The translations under genes were made by a program, and so were the position numbers. A stretch of 39,313 nucleotides of DNA, taken from positions 1-39,313 of the forward strand of contig JAHZAU010000021.1 in assembly GCA_019423755.1 (NCBI GenBank). Reading direction: 5' to 3'. The stretch is from Oscillospiraceae bacterium. Its GTDB lineage: Bacteria > Bacillota > Clostridia > Oscillospirales > Ruminococcaceae. Shown here piece by piece: positions 29,927-38,192 of the stretch (positions are counted from its first letter, which is position 1; each line of letters starts with the position of its first letter). The notes beneath the pieces are model-generated. The model ran no database searches, was not told where the DNA came from, and saw only the letters and a program-made list of their open reading frames with translations.

Positions 29927-30382
29927 ATGAAGAAAAAATGGGCGCTTTTCGTCGGGGTGTTTGCTATCCTCTCGGCGGGTTACTGGGTGGTGAGCGGTTG
30001 GCTTTCCCAGCCGCGGGACACCTTGCAGTGGGCCCAGCAGGTGACGGCGGAGCAGATCGCTCGGGTGGAGCTGGTGGTCTCTCCGGCGGACCCGGAGAAA
30101 TGTTACCGGGAGCTGGCGCCGGAGGAGTATGAAACCGTGGCCCTTCTGCTGCAGCAGAGTATGGGCAGCTATGTGCCGGAGCCGGAGCCGCTGGCCGGGG
30201 GTGGGGCGACCCTCTACCTGACCATGACCGACGGCAGCACCCATCAGGTGAGCAACAACGGCAACGTTTATCTGGTCATCGACGGGGAGAGCTTCGACGC
30301 TCCTTACGACCGGCTGCTGCTTTGGCAGGAGATGGGCTTTGACTGGGGGGACTCCCCGGCGCCGGAAGGCATGGACTGGTAA
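29927..30382 (+). CDS. Unknown membrane-anchored protein (151 aa)
   Basis: A protein I do not recognise. MKKKWALFVGVFAILSAGYW is a basic start followed by one membrane helix (about 5-26); there is no lipobox cysteine. The remainder is acidic and probably outside the cell: IARVELVVSP, then YRELAPEEYETVALLLQQ, then a strand-rich part (ATLYLTMTDGSTHQV, VYLVIDGESF) that reads like a small alpha/beta domain. The ATG at 29927 is 9 bases after AAAGGAG. A GTG at 29918 would overlap the binding site. It has its own promoter and terminator. Confidence 0.78.
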   Translation: MKKKWALFVGVFAILSAGYWVVSGWLSQPRDTLQWAQQVTAEQIARVELVVSPADPEKCYRELAPEEYETVALLLQQSMGSYVPEPEPLAGGGATLYLTMTDGSTHQVSNNGNVYLVIDGESFDAPYDRLLLWQEMGFDWGDSPAPEGMDW

Positions 30383-30400
30383 AGCGAAAAACGCAAGAAA

Positions 30401-30435
30401 AAACGCCTCTGCCGCAGGGCAGGGGCGTTTTGTGT
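30401..30435. terminator. Bidirectional terminator
   Basis: AAACGCCTCTGCC (30401-30413) pairs with GGCAGGGGCGTTT (30418-30430), followed by TTTTG; the minus side reads TTTTTTCTTGCG. It serves both the unknown gene at 29927 and the hydrolase gene ending at 30456. Confidence 0.85.
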
Positions 30436-30455
30436 TTGTTTTGCGTTTTTGGGGT

Positions 30456-31391
30456 TTAGGCCGGGAGATGATCGCAAAGCCAGCGCAGGACATCCTCCTG
30501 CACCTGGTCGGCGTCCAGCTCCTGGAGCAGCTCGTGCCGGTCCTGGGGGTAGAGGATCATGGAAACGTCCCGTACTCCGGCGGCCTGCATCCGGGTGAAT
30601 ACCTCGGTGACGCCGCGGCCGTAGTCGCCCACCGGGTCCTCCTCGCCGGCGATGAGCAGCACCGGCAGGGTGATGCAGAGGCTCTGGAACCAGAAGGAGG
30701 AGTTTGCCTCCCGCTGGAGGGTCAGCAGGTCGCGGTAGCCGGCGGCGGTAAAGAGGAACATGCAGTCGGGGTCCGCCAGGTAGCGGTCCACCGATTCCTC
30801 GTTGCGGGACAGCCAGTCCTTGGGGGTGCGCTGGGGCTTGATGCGGCGGTTGTAGCTGCCGAAGATCAGCTTATCCACCGTGCGGGGGCGGGAAAGGGGC
30901 CCCTTGGTGGTGAGGATGGTCTTGAGCAGGGCCAGGCCCGCGCCGGAAGCCGGGTGGGGGCCGGCGGTGCCGCAGAGGATGCAGCCGTCCAGCGTTTCGG
31001 GGTAGCGGATCAGGTACAGGCGGGACACCAGCGAACCCATGCTGTGCCCAAAGAGGAAGCAGGGCAGGCCGGGGAACTGGTCCTTGATGGTGGCGTTGAC
31101 CCGGCGGACGTCCTCCACCAGGGCTTTCCAGCCCTTTTCCGGGCCGAAATACCCCTTGAGGGCCGGGGAGGTGCAGGTGCGGCCGTGGCCCAGGTGGTCG
31201 TGTCCCACCACCAGAAAGCCCCGGCTGGCCAAAAACTCAAAGAAGGGGCGGTAGCGGCCGATATATTCGCACATACCGTGGACCACCTGCACGATGGCCC
31301 GGATGGGGCCGGCGGGGATGCAGACCAACGTATAAAGGTTGGTGCTGCCGTTGGTGCTGGGGATCCAGGTTTCAACCGTTTTAAAATCCAT
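30456..31391 (-). CDS. Alpha/beta hydrolase, lysophospholipase/monoglyceride lipase type
   Basis: A 311-residue serine hydrolase without signal peptide. The nucleophile elbow is G-H-S117-M-G, the oxyanion VVHGMCEY and the GHDHLGHG segment are typical of the PldB/monoacylglycerol lipase group, the acid is in AGEEDPVG, and the histidine is in PQDRHELLQE. It probably cleaves an acyl ester from a lysolipid or monoglyceride. The ATG at 31391 follows AAAGGAG. A longer in-frame reading to 31517 has no binding site and a Pro/Arg-rich leader. It lies 49 bases downstream of the small gene at 31441 and may share its transcript. Confidence 0.88.
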   Translation of the reverse strand: MDFKTVETWIPSTNGSTNLYTLVCIPAGPIRAIVQVVHGMCEYIGRYRPFFEFLASRGFLVVGHDHLGHGRTCTSPALKGYFGPEKGWKALVEDVRRVNATIKDQFPGLPCFLFGHSMGSLVSRLYLIRYPETLDGCILCGTAGPHPASGAGLALLKTILTTKGPLSRPRTVDKLIFGSYNRRIKPQRTPKDWLSRNEESVDRYLADPDCMFLFTAAGYRDLLTLQREANSSFWFQSLCITLPVLLIAGEEDPVGDYGRGVTEVFTRMQAAGVRDVSMILYPQDRHELLQELDADQVQEDVLRWLCDHLPA

Positions 31392-31440
31392 AGGCGTGAT
31401 TCTCCTTTTGCGGCGGGTCCGGCAAAGGCCGGGAGGAAGG

Positions 31441-31893
31441 TCAGCGGTCAGCCGGGGAGGGAGCCGGGGCACGGTAAACGGTGCGGTCGGCGACTTCGTC
31501 CAGGTTACCGGCGGCATCTACGGTGAAGAAGTTGACGCGGGCAAACTTTTTCCACAGGCGGTGCAGCACCGAGTTGGGGGTGCTGGGCATACCGGTGACG
31601 ACGCTGTTGGTGTGGTTTTCCTTGATGTATTTGACGATGGTCTTGTAGGTGTCTTCGGAGTACATGACGTTCATAACGGCGTCATTGTCCCGGGAGATGT
31701 TGAACAGATGCTGGATGGCCTGGGGATTGGGCGGGTATTCGCTGCTCTCCACATTGAGGACCACCAGCTCGGTATGGGCAATGTCGGCCACCGTGCGTCC
31801 GGCGCGGATCAGGCGTTCACACTGGAACTGGTTGGTGGCCAGGACGATGGTCTTTCCCTGGGCGGGAACGGGGGTGCTTTTCTTGTTATCCAT
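31441..31893 (-). CDS. Universal-stress-like small alpha/beta protein
   Basis: A 150-residue soluble protein that I assign only to a fold. KTIVLATNQFQCERLIRAGR then VADIAHTELVVLNVES reads as the first strand-helix-strand of a universal stress/HUP domain, closest in feel to the one in KdpD sensors. YKTIVKYIKENHTNSVVTGM would be the helix and nucleotide-loop strand. The first 12 residues and last 20 are flexible. Family members bind ATP or respond to stress. Nothing in the context defines the role. It is divergent from rex across a 313-base gap. Confidence 0.62.
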   Translation of the reverse strand: MDNKKSTPVPAQGKTIVLATNQFQCERLIRAGRTVADIAHTELVVLNVESSEYPPNPQAIQHLFNISRDNDAVMNVMYSEDTYKTIVKYIKENHTNSVVTGMPSTPNSVLHRLWKKFARVNFFTVDAAGNLDEVADRTVYRAPAPSPADR

Positions 31894-32206
31894 GATCTCA
31901 TCCCATCTATTGATTTGTGTTATAATTGACAGCAGTTCATAAGAACCTACTCTAAGTATAACGGATAATTATGAAAAAATCATTACTTGTAGGAAAATAT
32001 CCCGTGCCCAATTTGAAAGAAGCGGAAAAATTGCCGGGATGCGGAGAAATGATTGACAAGTTTGCGTCGATGTTATAAAATGAAAAATATATGATAAAAG
32101 ATTCTCAAACTTTCTTTTGAGGAAATATGTGTTGTATGAGAAAGGGCAGGCCGGACGGTAGTGCCAGAAGCTGGGCCGGCGCCATCTAGGGAAAGGAAGG
32201 TCTCTT
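31894..32206. other. Intergenic region between the USP-like gene and rex
   Basis: This 313-base stretch is AT-richer than its surroundings. It holds the rex promoter (32053-32081) and, in the leader, a small hairpin CTCAAA/TTTGAG (32104-32121). On the minus strand TATACT at about 31957 could be a -10 box for the USP-like gene, without a clear -35. I see no convincing Rex operator and no open frame with a ribosome binding site. Confidence 0.5.
32053..32081 (+). promoter_or_regulatory. Promoter of rex
   Basis: TTGACA (32053-32058), a 17-base spacer and TAAAAT (32076-32081), leaving a leader of about 120 bases. Confidence 0.75.
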
Positions 32207-32848
32207 ATGGCAAAATACGAAGGGGTATCGCTTTCGGTGGTACGGCGGCTTCCGAGATATTACCGCTTTTTAAACGAACTGATCCGTCGGGGAGTACACC
32301 GCATCTCCTCCCGAGAGCTGGCCGAGCTTATGAGCCTGACCGCTTCCCAGATCCGCCAGGACCTGAACTGCTTCGGCGGTTTCGGCCAGCAGGGCTATGG
32401 CTACAATGTAGACGCCCTTTATGAGGAGATCGGCAAGATCCTGGGCCTGGACAAAGGCCTGAAGATCATCCTGCTGGGCGCCGGCAACATGGGCATGGCG
32501 CTCATCAGCGACCTGGACTTCGGCGCCAAGGGCTTCCAGCTCATCGGTATCTTTGAACAGGACGAGAAGCTCATCGGCCAGAAGGTACGGGGCCTGGAGA
32601 TCCTGCCCGACAGCCAGCTGGAAGCGTTCTGCAAGGCAAACCACCCCGACGTGGCCATCCTCTGCCTGCCGCGGGACGTGGTCGAGCGCGAAGGCGAGCG
32701 GCTCATCAGCTACGGCATCAAGGGCTTCTGGAACTTCTCCCACTACGATCTTTCCACCAAATACAAGGACATTGTGGTGCAGAACGTGCATCTGGGCGAC
32801 AGCCTCATGACCCTGTGCTATCAGGTGGCGGAGTTGGAGAGGGAATAA
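32207..32848 (+). CDS. rex: Redox-sensing transcriptional repressor Rex
   Basis: A 213-residue NADH-sensing repressor. The N-terminal winged helix reads VVRRLPRYYRFLNELIRRG, then ISSRELAELMSLTASQIRQDL, and the Rossmann domain has IILLGAGNMGMALI. The C-terminal domain-swapped helix ends LCYQVAELERE. Rex represses fermentation and NADH-oxidising genes when NAD+ is high and leaves DNA when NADH rises. It is monocistronic, with AAAGGAAGG before the ATG and a terminator after. No target gene in this window has a clear Rex site. Confidence 0.95.
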   Translation: MAKYEGVSLSVVRRLPRYYRFLNELIRRGVHRISSRELAELMSLTASQIRQDLNCFGGFGQQGYGYNVDALYEEIGKILGLDKGLKIILLGAGNMGMALISDLDFGAKGFQLIGIFEQDEKLIGQKVRGLEILPDSQLEAFCKANHPDVAILCLPRDVVEREGERLISYGIKGFWNFSHYDLSTKYKDIVVQNVHLGDSLMTLCYQVAELERE

Positions 32849-32872
32849 GCCTTTCTGCCATCGAAAAAACGA

Positions 32873-32925
32873 AACAGCCAAACGGCGCGGTCCTCCCTTG
32901 GGGAGGGCGGCGCTGTTTTTTTGCA
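32873..32925 (+). terminator. Terminator of rex
   Basis: AAACAGC pairs with GCTGTTT across a GC-rich inner hairpin (CCTCCC/GGGAGG), followed by a run of seven Ts. End positions are approximate by a few bases. Confidence 0.8.
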
Positions 32926-32983
32926 TAGAAGCGCCCCGGACGGGCATCCTTAGGAGAAGAAGTTGCAAAAAGGAGGATGCAGG

Positions 32984-33868
32984 ATGGAAAAACGGCAGGG
33001 GCGCCGGGCGTTTTGGGTGGCGTTTGTGGCCATGCTGTTCTGCCTGAGCGTCATGGAGATGGCGGCGGTGCTTTGGACCCGGCCCCAGCGGCTGGGAGAG
33101 GGGACCTTGCGGCCCCAAACGGAAGAAGGACCCTTGCAGGCGGTGCTGCTCCCCCAAAAGGAGGACCGGTTGGAGGTGGTGGTGCTCTCCGGGGACGGGG
33201 AGCGGGCGGAGCATATCCTGCTGGCCCAGCTGGACCCGGTGGGCGGCGCGGTGCGGCTGGCGGCGCTGCCGGGGACGGTCCGCCTGCAGCCGGAGGGGAA
33301 AAGCCTGGGGGAGCGGTACGCTCTGGACGGGGTGGACGGCGTGTACCAGGAGCTTGGGGCGGCGCTGGGGTGGCGGCCCCAGCGGTGGGCGTATTTTGAC
33401 GAATCGGCCCTGGCAAAGGCGGTGGACCTGGTGGGGGCGGTGCGCTTTGCGGTGCCCTGGCGGGAGGAGATCCGGCAGGGGAGCGTGACGGTCCAGCTGG
33501 AAGCGGGGGAGCAGCTGCTTACCGGCAGCCAGGCCGAGGCGCTGCTGCGTTCCCCAAACCAGCCCGGGGAGGTGGAACGCTACGGGATGCTTACAGAGTT
33601 TGCTGCGGCGGCAGTGGACCAATATTTTGCGCTGGCGCCCACCGAGGCAGGGCGGCAGCTGTTTGAAGCGGTGTGGAACCTGGGCAAAAGCGACCTAGGC
33701 TCCTTTGACTGGGAGCAGCGGCGGCGGTCGGCGGAATTTTTGGCCCAGCTGGACCCCCATCCTGCCCAGGCGGAGGAACTGCGCTGGGAGGACGGGGTGC
33801 TGGAAGAAGCGTCCCGGCAGGCGCTGCGGGCCTGGCGGCCGGACGGGGAGGAAGCCGACGGAGAATAA
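32984..33868 (+). CDS. Degenerate LytR-CpsA-Psr (LCP)-like membrane protein
   Basis: A 294-residue protein with one N-terminal membrane helix (about 12-33) and an extracellular domain. Several stretches align by eye with the LCP fold that attaches polymers to peptidoglycan: YALDGVDGVYQELGAALGW, then WAYFDESALAKAVDLVGAVRF, then LLTGSQAEALLRSP. However, the segment that should hold the catalytic SIPRD reads AALPGTVRL, and the upstream R-x-D is missing, so the lipid-pyrophosphate site looks lost. It may be a non-catalytic relative. The ATG is chosen because AAGGAGG lies 7 bases before it. It stands alone between rex and the flavin reductase. Confidence 0.62.
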   Translation: MEKRQGRRAFWVAFVAMLFCLSVMEMAAVLWTRPQRLGEGTLRPQTEEGPLQAVLLPQKEDRLEVVVLSGDGERAEHILLAQLDPVGGAVRLAALPGTVRLQPEGKSLGERYALDGVDGVYQELGAALGWRPQRWAYFDESALAKAVDLVGAVRFAVPWREEIRQGSVTVQLEAGEQLLTGSQAEALLRSPNQPGEVERYGMLTEFAAAAVDQYFALAPTEAGRQLFEAVWNLGKSDLGSFDWEQRRRSAEFLAQLDPHPAQAEELRWEDGVLEEASRQALRAWRPDGEEADGE

Positions 33869-34012
33869 GTTGCGGGAAGGATTTGGGAGGAAGGCGGAGA
33901 TAGACGGGGGTGAAGGGCGTCTGGCTGGGGAGAGCGGCCCCAAACCCGGGGATTTGCTGGTTTTTCACGAATTGTACAGCCCGCGGGGGCGCGGATTCTG
34001 TAAATATCCCCC

Positions 34013-34041
34013 TGTACATCCGCGTGGGTTTATACTATAAT
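34013..34041 (+). promoter_or_regulatory. Promoter of the flavin reductase gene
   Basis: TGTACA (34013-34018), a 17-base spacer and TATAAT (34036-34041). A second TGTACA at 33973 repeats the -35-like element 40 bases upstream. The 256 bases between the LCP gene and the reductase otherwise hold nothing recognisable. Confidence 0.6.
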
Positions 34042-34124
34042 GAGGATAAAGAGAGGTGGATGCGAGGGAGATGGACCGCGTATCCACCAGAAATTTTTGT
34101 ATTGAAAGAGAAGGAGCAACAGCG

Positions 34125-34637
34125 ATGGCAAACTTTACTGTGATGCGGCCCGATGAATTTCAGAGAAGCCCGTTTTACCAGATCGGAAAGAAATGGATGC
34201 TCATCACCGCAGAGGACAAGAACGGCGTCAATGCCATGACCGCCTCCTGGGGCGGACTGGGCGTCATGTGGGGCAAAAACGTGGCCTTTATTGCCGTACG
34301 CCCCCAGCGTTTCACCAAAAATGTGATCGACAACAGCGACAGCTTTTCCCTGTGCTTCTTCCCCGAGGATTACCGCGAGACCCTCAGCTACATGGGGACC
34401 GTTTCCGGCCGGGAAGAAGACAAGGTGAAAAAATCCGGCCTGACCATCTGCCACGAGGGCAAGACCCCCTACTTCCAGGAGGCGAGAACGGTGCTGCTGT
34501 GTAAAAAACTTTACGCCCAGCAGCTGGAACCGGGATGCTTCCTGGTGCCCGGGCTCAAGGAGCAGTGGTATGAGGAGGAGGACTACCATACCATGTACAT
34601 TGCCGAGATCGTAAAGATCTTGGGCGAAGACAAGTAA
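34125..34637 (+). CDS. Flavin reductase-like FMN-binding protein
   Basis: A 170-residue protein of the flavin-reductase-like split-barrel family. WMLITAEDKNGVNAMTASWGGLGVMW is typical (shown here in the parts WMLITAEDK and NAMTASWGGLGV), with the T-A-S-W motif at the FMN phosphate, and FIAVRPQRFTKNVI is the second conserved stretch. Related proteins bind FMN tightly and can reduce flavins or small substrates. The partner is unknown. AAGGAG precedes the ATG at 34125. A longer reading has no binding site. Flanked by its own promoter and a terminator. Confidence 0.87.
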   Translation: MANFTVMRPDEFQRSPFYQIGKKWMLITAEDKNGVNAMTASWGGLGVMWGKNVAFIAVRPQRFTKNVIDNSDSFSLCFFPEDYRETLSYMGTVSGREEDKVKKSGLTICHEGKTPYFQEARTVLLCKKLYAQQLEPGCFLVPGLKEQWYEEEDYHTMYIAEIVKILGEDK

Positions 34638-34648
34638 AAAGACGAGAA

Positions 34649-34685
34649 AACCCCCGGAAGGAGTAATCCTTCCGGGGGTTTTTGT
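34649..34685. terminator. Bidirectional terminator
   Basis: A 13-bp perfect stem AACCCCCGGAAGG (34649-34661) with CCTTCCGGGGGTT (34668-34680), then a T run. The minus-strand side reads TTTTCTC. It closes both the flavin reductase gene and the GNAT gene. Confidence 0.88.
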
Positions 34686-34692
34686 GTGTAAA

Positions 34693-35166
34693 TTAGGCGT
34701 CCTTGCGGTAGTGGACCAGGGTGAGGAAGCTGTCGGGGACCTCCTCTTCCTCGCCGGTGGCGACGTAGCCCAGGCTTTCGTAGAAGCGGCAGAGCCGGGG
34801 TTCCTCCAGGATGGTTTCCAGCTGCCAGGAGAGGGCGCCGGGGCAGAGGGCTTCGGCCAGGGGCAGGGCCTGCCGGGCGATGCCGCGGCCCTGGTAATCC
34901 GGATGGACGAACAGCGGCGCGAAGCGGTAGCGGCCGGGGGACAGGGTCTGGACCCGGATGCCGCCGGCGGGCTCGCCGTCGCAGAGGATCAGATAATAGC
35001 AGGTATCCGGCTGGGACATGCGCTCCCGCAGGCGGCCGATGGGCTCGCAGGCGGGGCTGCGCTCGTAGTCGTGGTATTTTTCCACCAGCGGCAGGAAGGC
35101 GGCCACCTGCAGTTCATAAAGGGTCTCGGCGTCCTCGGGTGCGGCCGGGATTAGACGGATCTCCAT
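34693..35166 (-). CDS. GNAT family N-acetyltransferase
   Basis: A 157-residue acetyl-CoA-dependent transferase. Motif A is APLFVHPDYQGRGIARQAL, with the QGRGIA pyrophosphate loop, and motif B ends in RFYESLGY. The substrate cannot be read. AAAGGAG stands before the ATG. It is the last gene of a minus-strand run, 30 bases behind the ttcA-like gene, and ends in a shared terminator. Confidence 0.87.
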   Translation of the reverse strand: MEIRLIPAAPEDAETLYELQVAAFLPLVEKYHDYERSPACEPIGRLRERMSQPDTCYYLILCDGEPAGGIRVQTLSPGRYRFAPLFVHPDYQGRGIARQALPLAEALCPGALSWQLETILEEPRLCRFYESLGYVATGEEEEVPDSFLTLVHYRKDA

Positions 35167-35196
35167 GAAAACAGCTCCTTTCCCAAAAGACAGCGG

Positions 35197-35913
35197 CTAT
35201 TCGCAGAAGCCGGAGACGTTGCCCCGCTCCATGGCGCCGTAAAGGCGTTTTTTGAGGCCTTTATGCTCCTTATCCATGGTGCGGATCCACTCCTTGGTCC
35301 ACTCGCGGTTGGTGCAGCCGTCCGCCGGGCAGCGGCTTTTGACCACCGGCAGCTGGGCGTGGCGCACCGCCGCCGAGATGACGCTTTCCTCAGCCAGCAC
35401 CATGGGGCGGATCATGGTCAGGTCCTTGCGGGAAAGATAGGTCACCGGCTGGAAGCATCCCACCCGGCCCTCGTTAAAGAGGTTCATGATGAAGGTCTCC
35501 ACCGCGTCGTCGTAGTGGTGGCCCAGGGCGATCTTGTTGCAGTGGTAGAGCTTGGCCATATCGTGCAGGGCGCCCCGGCGCATCCGGGCACAGAGGGAGC
35601 AGGGGTTCGTTTCCTTGCGGATGTCGAAGATCACCGGGCCGATCTCGGTGCGCTTGACCACATATTCCACCTCCAGGCTGTCGCAAAGGGCCTGGATGGG
35701 GGAATAGTCGGTGGGCTGGTTGCCGAACATCGGGTCCAGGGTGATGGCCACCAGCTCGAAGGGGATGCCCATATACTGGCGCAGCCGGGCAAGGCCGGTA
35801 AGCAGGGCGACGGAATCTTTGCCGCCGGAGACCCCCACGGCGATGCGGTCGCCGGGCTGGATCATGTCGTATTTTTGGATGGCGCGGCGCATAAGGCCCA
35901 TGAGTTTCTGCAT
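35197..35913 (-). CDS. TtcA-like PP-loop ATPase (tRNA 2-thiocytidine biosynthesis family)
   Basis: A 238-residue protein. The PP-loop is VGVSGGKDSVAL (about 28-39), the CxxC pair is PCSLCARMRRG, and GHHYDDAVETFIMNL is the conserved third segment. A further cysteine pair occurs in SRCPADGCTN. TtcA uses an iron-sulfur cluster held by cysteines to thiolate C32 of tRNAs. Clostridial relatives of this size are common and may serve a related thiolation. GGAGGAA precedes the ATG, inside the end of ruvX, so the two are coupled. Confidence 0.82.
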   Translation of the reverse strand: MQKLMGLMRRAIQKYDMIQPGDRIAVGVSGGKDSVALLTGLARLRQYMGIPFELVAITLDPMFGNQPTDYSPIQALCDSLEVEYVVKRTEIGPVIFDIRKETNPCSLCARMRRGALHDMAKLYHCNKIALGHHYDDAVETFIMNLFNEGRVGCFQPVTYLSRKDLTMIRPMVLAEESVISAAVRHAQLPVVKSRCPADGCTNREWTKEWIRTMDKEHKGLKKRLYGAMERGNVSGFCE

Positions 35914-35919
35914 AGCGGG

Positions 35920-36360
35920 TTATTCCTCCGTTTCTGGGCGGGAAGCCTGGTTGCGGCGGTAGGAAAGGTAGTTTTCCAGGATGATGGTAGCGGCCACCGC
36001 GTCGATGACCTGTTTGCGCTTTTTGCCGCGGGTATCGGTCTCGTTAAGGAAGCCGATGGCGGTGACGGTGGTGCAGCGCTCGTCCCAAAGGACCACCGGG
36101 ACATCCAGCTGGGCTTCCAACTTGTGGGCGAAGTCCTGGCATTTTTCGGCGCGGGGGCCGATGGTGCCGTTCATGTTCACTGGGTGGCCCACCACCACCA
36201 GTTGGGCTTCCAGTTCCCGGGCCTTTTGGGCCACCTTCTCCACGCAGGGGTCGAAGCGCTTTTCAAAGATGACCCCGGCGGGGCTGGCCAGCATCTCCTG
36301 GCGGTCGCAGACGGCAAGGCCGGTGCGGCTGTCGCCGAAATCGACGGATACAATAATCAT
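35920..36360 (-). CDS. ruvX: Putative pre-16S rRNA nuclease / Holliday junction resolvase YqgF
   Basis: A 146-residue RNase H-fold protein. MIIVSVDFGDSRTGLAVCD holds the first catalytic aspartate (D7), VVVGHPVNMNGTIG the second conserved stretch with the pattern G-x-P, and LWDERCTTVTA plus DAVAATIILENYL the third, with the metal-binding acids. The family removes the 5' end of pre-16S rRNA. Resolvase activity was the original assignment. AAAGGAAAG lies upstream of the ATG. It heads the ruvX-ttcA-GNAT run, separated from pyrD by a terminator. Confidence 0.92.
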   Translation of the reverse strand: MIIVSVDFGDSRTGLAVCDRQEMLASPAGVIFEKRFDPCVEKVAQKARELEAQLVVVGHPVNMNGTIGPRAEKCQDFAHKLEAQLDVPVVLWDERCTTVTAIGFLNETDTRGKKRKQVIDAVAATIILENYLSYRRNQASRPETEE

Positions 36361-36400
36361 AGGCGGTCTTTCCTTTCGGTCGTTGGGGGAAAAGGGATGG

Positions 36401-36427
36401 AAAAAGCCCCGGGAGGGCTCCCGGGGC
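36401..36427 (-). terminator. Terminator of pyrD
   Basis: GCCCCGGGAG (36406-36415) pairs with CTCCCGGGGC (36418-36427). On the minus strand it is followed by TTTTT (36405-36401). It lies 13 bases after the pyrD stop. Confidence 0.82.
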
Positions 36428-36439
36428 GGGGAAAACGGA

Positions 36440-37360
36440 TTACCAGGGTTTCACGGTGCCGACGATGTCGTTGATGTCGGAAATGTTGTTTTCGCTCAGC
36501 CAATTTCTCATGCCGTCGACGATCTTCACCGGGCACATGGGGTCCTGGAAGAGGGCTGCGCCCACCTGAACAGCGCGGGCACCGGCCATCATCATCTCGA
36601 TAGCGTCCTGCCAGGTGGCGATACCGCCCATGCCCACCACCGGGACCTGGACCTGGTTTGCTACCTGCCATACCATCCGGACAGCCACCGGGAAGATAGC
36701 CGGGCCGGACAGGCCGCCCACGTTGTTTTTGAGGATGGGGCGGCGGGTGTTGATGTCGATGCGCATACCCAGCAGGGTATTGATCAGGGAGATGGCGTCG
36801 GCGCCCTCAGCCTCTACCGCTTTGGCGATGGAGACGATGTCGGTGACGTTGGGGGAAAGCTTGACCATCAGGGGTTTTTTGGCGTATTTGCGCACCTCAC
36901 GGACGATGCCGGCTGCGCCCTGGCAGGTGGTGCCGAAGGCCACGCCGCCCTCTTTGACGTTGGGGCAGGAGATGTTCAGCTCCAGCATATGGACGGCGGA
37001 ATCGGAAAGGCGCTCGGCGATGGCGCAGTAGTCCTCTACGGTAGCGCCGGCGATGTTGGCCACCAGGGTGGTGTCCTGCTGGGCCAGGTAGGGCAGGTCG
37101 TGCTCCAGGAAGTGCTCCACGCCGGGGTTCTGCAGGCCGACGCTGTTGAGCATACCGCTGGGGGTCTCGGCGATGCGGGGAGGCGGGTTGCCCAGGCGCT
37201 CGCGGATGGTCATACCCTTGAGGGAGACGCCGCCCAGGGCGCTCAGGGGATACAGGCACTCATAGTCCCGGCCAAATCCATAGCAGCCGGAAGCGGTGAT
37301 CACCGGGTTTTTAAAGGAGACGCCGGCGACGTTTACCGAAAGATTGGGAGAATTAGTCAT
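36440..37360 (-). CDS. pyrD: Dihydroorotate dehydrogenase B (NAD+), catalytic subunit
   Basis: A 306-residue FMN TIM-barrel enzyme of class 1B that oxidises dihydroorotate to orotate and passes electrons to PyrK. NPVITASGCYGFG opens the barrel, NISCPNVKEGG carries the catalytic cysteine used by class 1 enzymes, and VVGMGGI with GARAVQVGAALF binds the FMN phosphate. The ATG at 37360 follows AAAGGGTGG and lies within the last codons of pyrK (ATGACTAA), so translation is coupled. A longer reading would start upstream inside pyrK without reason. Confidence 0.95.
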   Translation of the reverse strand: MTNSPNLSVNVAGVSFKNPVITASGCYGFGRDYECLYPLSALGGVSLKGMTIRERLGNPPPRIAETPSGMLNSVGLQNPGVEHFLEHDLPYLAQQDTTLVANIAGATVEDYCAIAERLSDSAVHMLELNISCPNVKEGGVAFGTTCQGAAGIVREVRKYAKKPLMVKLSPNVTDIVSIAKAVEAEGADAISLINTLLGMRIDINTRRPILKNNVGGLSGPAIFPVAVRMVWQVANQVQVPVVGMGGIATWQDAIEMMMAGARAVQVGAALFQDPMCPVKIVDGMRNWLSENNISDINDIVGTVKPW

Positions 37361-38126
37361 CGAATACCACCCTTTCTGCATCAAATACCGGGCCGTTCTT
37401 GCAAACGTGCAGGAAGGTCACCGAGCCGTCGTCCTGACGGATGGGGGTGGCGCAGCCCAGGCAGGCGCCGACGCCGCAGGCCATGCGCTCTTCCAGGGAG
37501 ACCTGGCAGCGCACGCCGTACTGGGCGCAGAGCTGGGCGACGAATTTGAGCATGATCTTGGGGCCGCAAGCGTAGACGATATCGGGCTTTTTCTGCTCGA
37601 TGCAGCGGCGCAGGGGCTCGGTGACCACACCGTGGAAGCCGGCGGAGCCGTCATCGGTGCAAAGTTCTACCGGGCAGCCGGCGTCGGCAAAGTCCTGAGT
37701 CAGGACGATCTTGTCGGCGCTGCGGAAGCCCAGGACCGCAGTGGCGTTGGGGCCGTAGTGCAGGGCAGTCTGGAGCATGGGGGGCACGCCGATGCCGCCG
37801 CCGACCACGATAGCGTGGCAGGAGGGGTCCAGCAGGGTGAAGCCGTTGCCAAGCGGGCCCATCAGGTCCAGCATGTCGCCCTCTTTGCAGTCGGCCAGCA
37901 CGCGGGTGCCTTCGCCGCGGATATCAAAGAGGAAACGCAGGGTACCGGCGGCCTTGTCCACCTGAGCGATGGAGATGGGGCGGCGGAGGGAGAAGCCCGG
38001 GACCCGGATGTGTACGAACTGGCCGGCGTGGGCCAGGGCAGCCATCTCGGGGCAGAGGATGGTGAAATCCTTCATGGCGCCGGGACGGATGGTGAGGATG
38101 GGGTATTGTCCCTGTAAATATTCCAA
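37353..38126 (-). CDS. pyrK: Dihydroorotate dehydrogenase B, electron transfer subunit
   Basis: A 257-residue FAD/2Fe-2S protein that takes electrons from PyrD to NAD+. FSLRRPISIAQVD binds FAD, IVVGGGIGVPPM is the NAD site, and C-G-V-G-A-C-L-G-C with a later cysteine in HVCKNG holds the iron-sulfur cluster. The start is taken as TTG at 38126: GGAGG lies 8 bases upstream, the protein then begins EYLQGQYPIL as in the family, and the length fits. An ATG at 38141 overlaps that binding site. An ATG at 38192 lies at or before the predicted transcription start. No other pyr genes are in the window. Confidence 0.93.
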   Translation of the reverse strand: MEYLQGQYPILTIRPGAMKDFTILCPEMAALAHAGQFVHIRVPGFSLRRPISIAQVDKAAGTLRFLFDIRGEGTRVLADCKEGDMLDLMGPLGNGFTLLDPSCHAIVVGGGIGVPPMLQTALHYGPNATAVLGFRSADKIVLTQDFADAGCPVELCTDDGSAGFHGVVTEPLRRCIEQKKPDIVYACGPKIMLKFVAQLCAQYGVRCQVSLEERMACGVGACLGCATPIRQDDGSVTFLHVCKNGPVFDAERVVFDD

Positions 38127-38192
38127 AAGTCTAACCTCCATTGACCCGGGCGGGGCAGGCAGCCGGCGGCCCGGGGTTATTTTCTTAGCCAT

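Noticed and set aside
31894..32206. A Rex operator in the region upstream of rex
   Set aside because: TTGTGTTATAATTGACA near 31915 looks vaguely similar but lacks the inverted symmetry of known Rex sites.
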